64,000 nt of DNA from Micromonospora zamorensis (lineage in GTDB: Bacteria; Actinomycetota; Actinomycetes; Mycobacteriales; Micromonosporaceae), in contig NZ_LT607755.1 in the NCBI RefSeq assembly GCF_900090275.1, forward strand, positions 2,666,001 through 2,730,000, in the 5' to 3' direction. Below the pieces are notes generated by a model, which had not been told where the DNA came from, made no database searches, and worked only from the letters and a program-made list of their open reading frames with translations. Shown here piece after piece: positions 63,453-64,000 of the stretch (its first letter is position 1; each line of letters starts with the position of its first letter). The position numbers and the translations under genes were made by a program.

Positions 63453-64000
63453 TCACACGTTGCCGCCCGCGAGGCGGTCCGCGCGGGCGTTCAGGTAGCG
63501 CTGCTGCGCCAGGTTCGTCGACCGCGACGCCGCCATCCGGTACGCCTCCCGCGCCGCGACCCGCTCACCGACCAGCTCCCAGAGGTGGGCGCGGGCGGCC
63601 GGCAGCCGTGGGTCGTCGGCCAGTCGGGGATCGTCGGCCAGGTCGGCGAGCAGCGCCAAGCCGGCCGACGGCCCGCGGCTCATCGCCACCGCCACCGCGT
63701 GGTTGAGCGCCACCACCGGGTTGTCGGACATGCCGAGCAGCACCTCGTACAGGGCGGTGATCTGCGGCCAGTCGGTCGCCGCCGCACTGGACGCCTCGTC
63801 GTGCACCGCCGCGATGGCCGCCTGGAGCTGGTAGGGCCCGACGACCCCGCGCGGCAGCGCCCCGGTGATCAGCTCGACCCCCTCGGCGATCTGGTCGGCC
63901 CGCCACCGGCTCCGGTCCTGCTCGGCCATCGGCACCAACTCGCCGTGCGGCCCGAGCCGGGCCGGCGCGCGGGCGTCGGTGAGCAGCATCAACGCGAGCA
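63453..64000 (-). CDS. ECF42-type RNA polymerase sigma factor (C-terminal part)
   Basis: The window contains only the C-terminal 182 residues; the frame continues beyond 64000. This is the TPR-like tail (DUF6596 region) of ECF42 sigma factors: MLLTDARAPARLGPHGELVP, LAEQDRSRW-type sequence (here MAEQDRSRWRADQI), VGPYQLQAAIAAVHDEASSA, LLGMSDNPVVALNHAVAVAM. The sigma2/sigma4 DNA-binding domains lie outside. ECF42 members are usually paired with a YCII-like DGPF protein, not visible here. Confidence 0.82.
   Translation of the reverse strand, partial: LALMLLTDARAPARLGPHGELVPMAEQDRSRWRADQIAEGVELITGALPRGVVGPYQLQAAIAAVHDEASSAAATDWPQITALYEVLLGMSDNPVVALNHAVAVAMSRGPSAGLALLADLADDPRLADDPRLPAARAHLWELVGERVAAREAYRMAASRSTNLAQQRYLNARADRLAGGNV

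Overview
The window looks like chromosomal DNA of a high-GC actinomycete, most likely Micromonospora or a close relative. The reasons are very high GC with GTG starts, many 4-nt ATGA/GTGA stop-start overlaps, a mycothiol gene (mshC) beside its usual actinobacterial companions, DUF3140/DUF5703/DUF3090 families, a SapA-like secreted protein, an F420-type luciferase-like oxidoreductase, and two families of palindromic interspersed elements. The genus is inferred from gene content, not from a marker gene. I see no rRNA, tRNA or CRISPR array.

Layout. 0-8.2 kb: a partial gene, an NYN-domain protein, a ClpC-like AAA+ unfoldase coupled to a small protein and a DUF3140 protein, a LysR regulator, a hemerythrin protein and an M20 peptidase. 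8.2-12.1 kb: a type VII secretion-like cassette (SseB-like chaperone and YbaB on the minus strand; EspC-like small protein, WXG-like membrane protein and an unknown protein on the plus strand). 12.2-16.9 kb: aldo/keto reductase, F420-dependent oxidoreductase, undecaprenyl-diphosphatase (uppP) and a sugar porter. 17.0-25.3 kb: ureABCEFGD followed by a UT-family urea channel and an ammonium transporter with a C-terminal PII-like domain. The urease most resembles the Yersinia type rather than the common actinobacterial type. 26.2-29.7 kb: the conserved phosphatase / DUF3090 / SCO1664-like / mshC set. 29.9-35.5 kb: a GntR regulator, a PAC2 protein and metH.

35.5-47.8 kb is an accessory region. 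It holds an IS481-like end remnant, a SapA-like secreted protein, peptidase E, an SMI1/KNR4-like gene broken by an 8-bp tandem repeat, an ArsR-led membrane/phospholipid operon, a lipoprotein, a frameshifted VOC gene, two acetyltransferases, a divergent SDR/LysR pair, a palindromic repeat and several small unknown genes. 47.9-52.0 kb encodes two secreted multidomain proteins (ThuA-like and PQQ-type sugar dehydrogenase-like) that share the same C-terminal beta-trefoil-like module. 52.4-58.2 kb is a two-exporter locus: DHA2 transporters controlled by TetR, Lrp and MarR-type regulators around a shared divergent promoter. 58.2-64.0 kb: PAP2 and CPBP membrane proteins, a methyltransferase, a mug DNA glycosylase, an ArsR-SRPBCC pair with a perfect operator, a ChaA-like antiporter, and the C-terminal part of an ECF42-type sigma factor running off the window.

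Many stand-alone genes have a TANNNT box 6-7 nt upstream of the start codon and no Shine-Dalgarno sequence, which points to leaderless transcripts. The most interesting leads are the urease/UT/Amt-PII nitrogen locus, the 8-bp repeat that would restore the SMI1-like frame if one unit were lost, the ArsR-CDP-alcohol transferase-VTT operon, and the type VII-like cassette.
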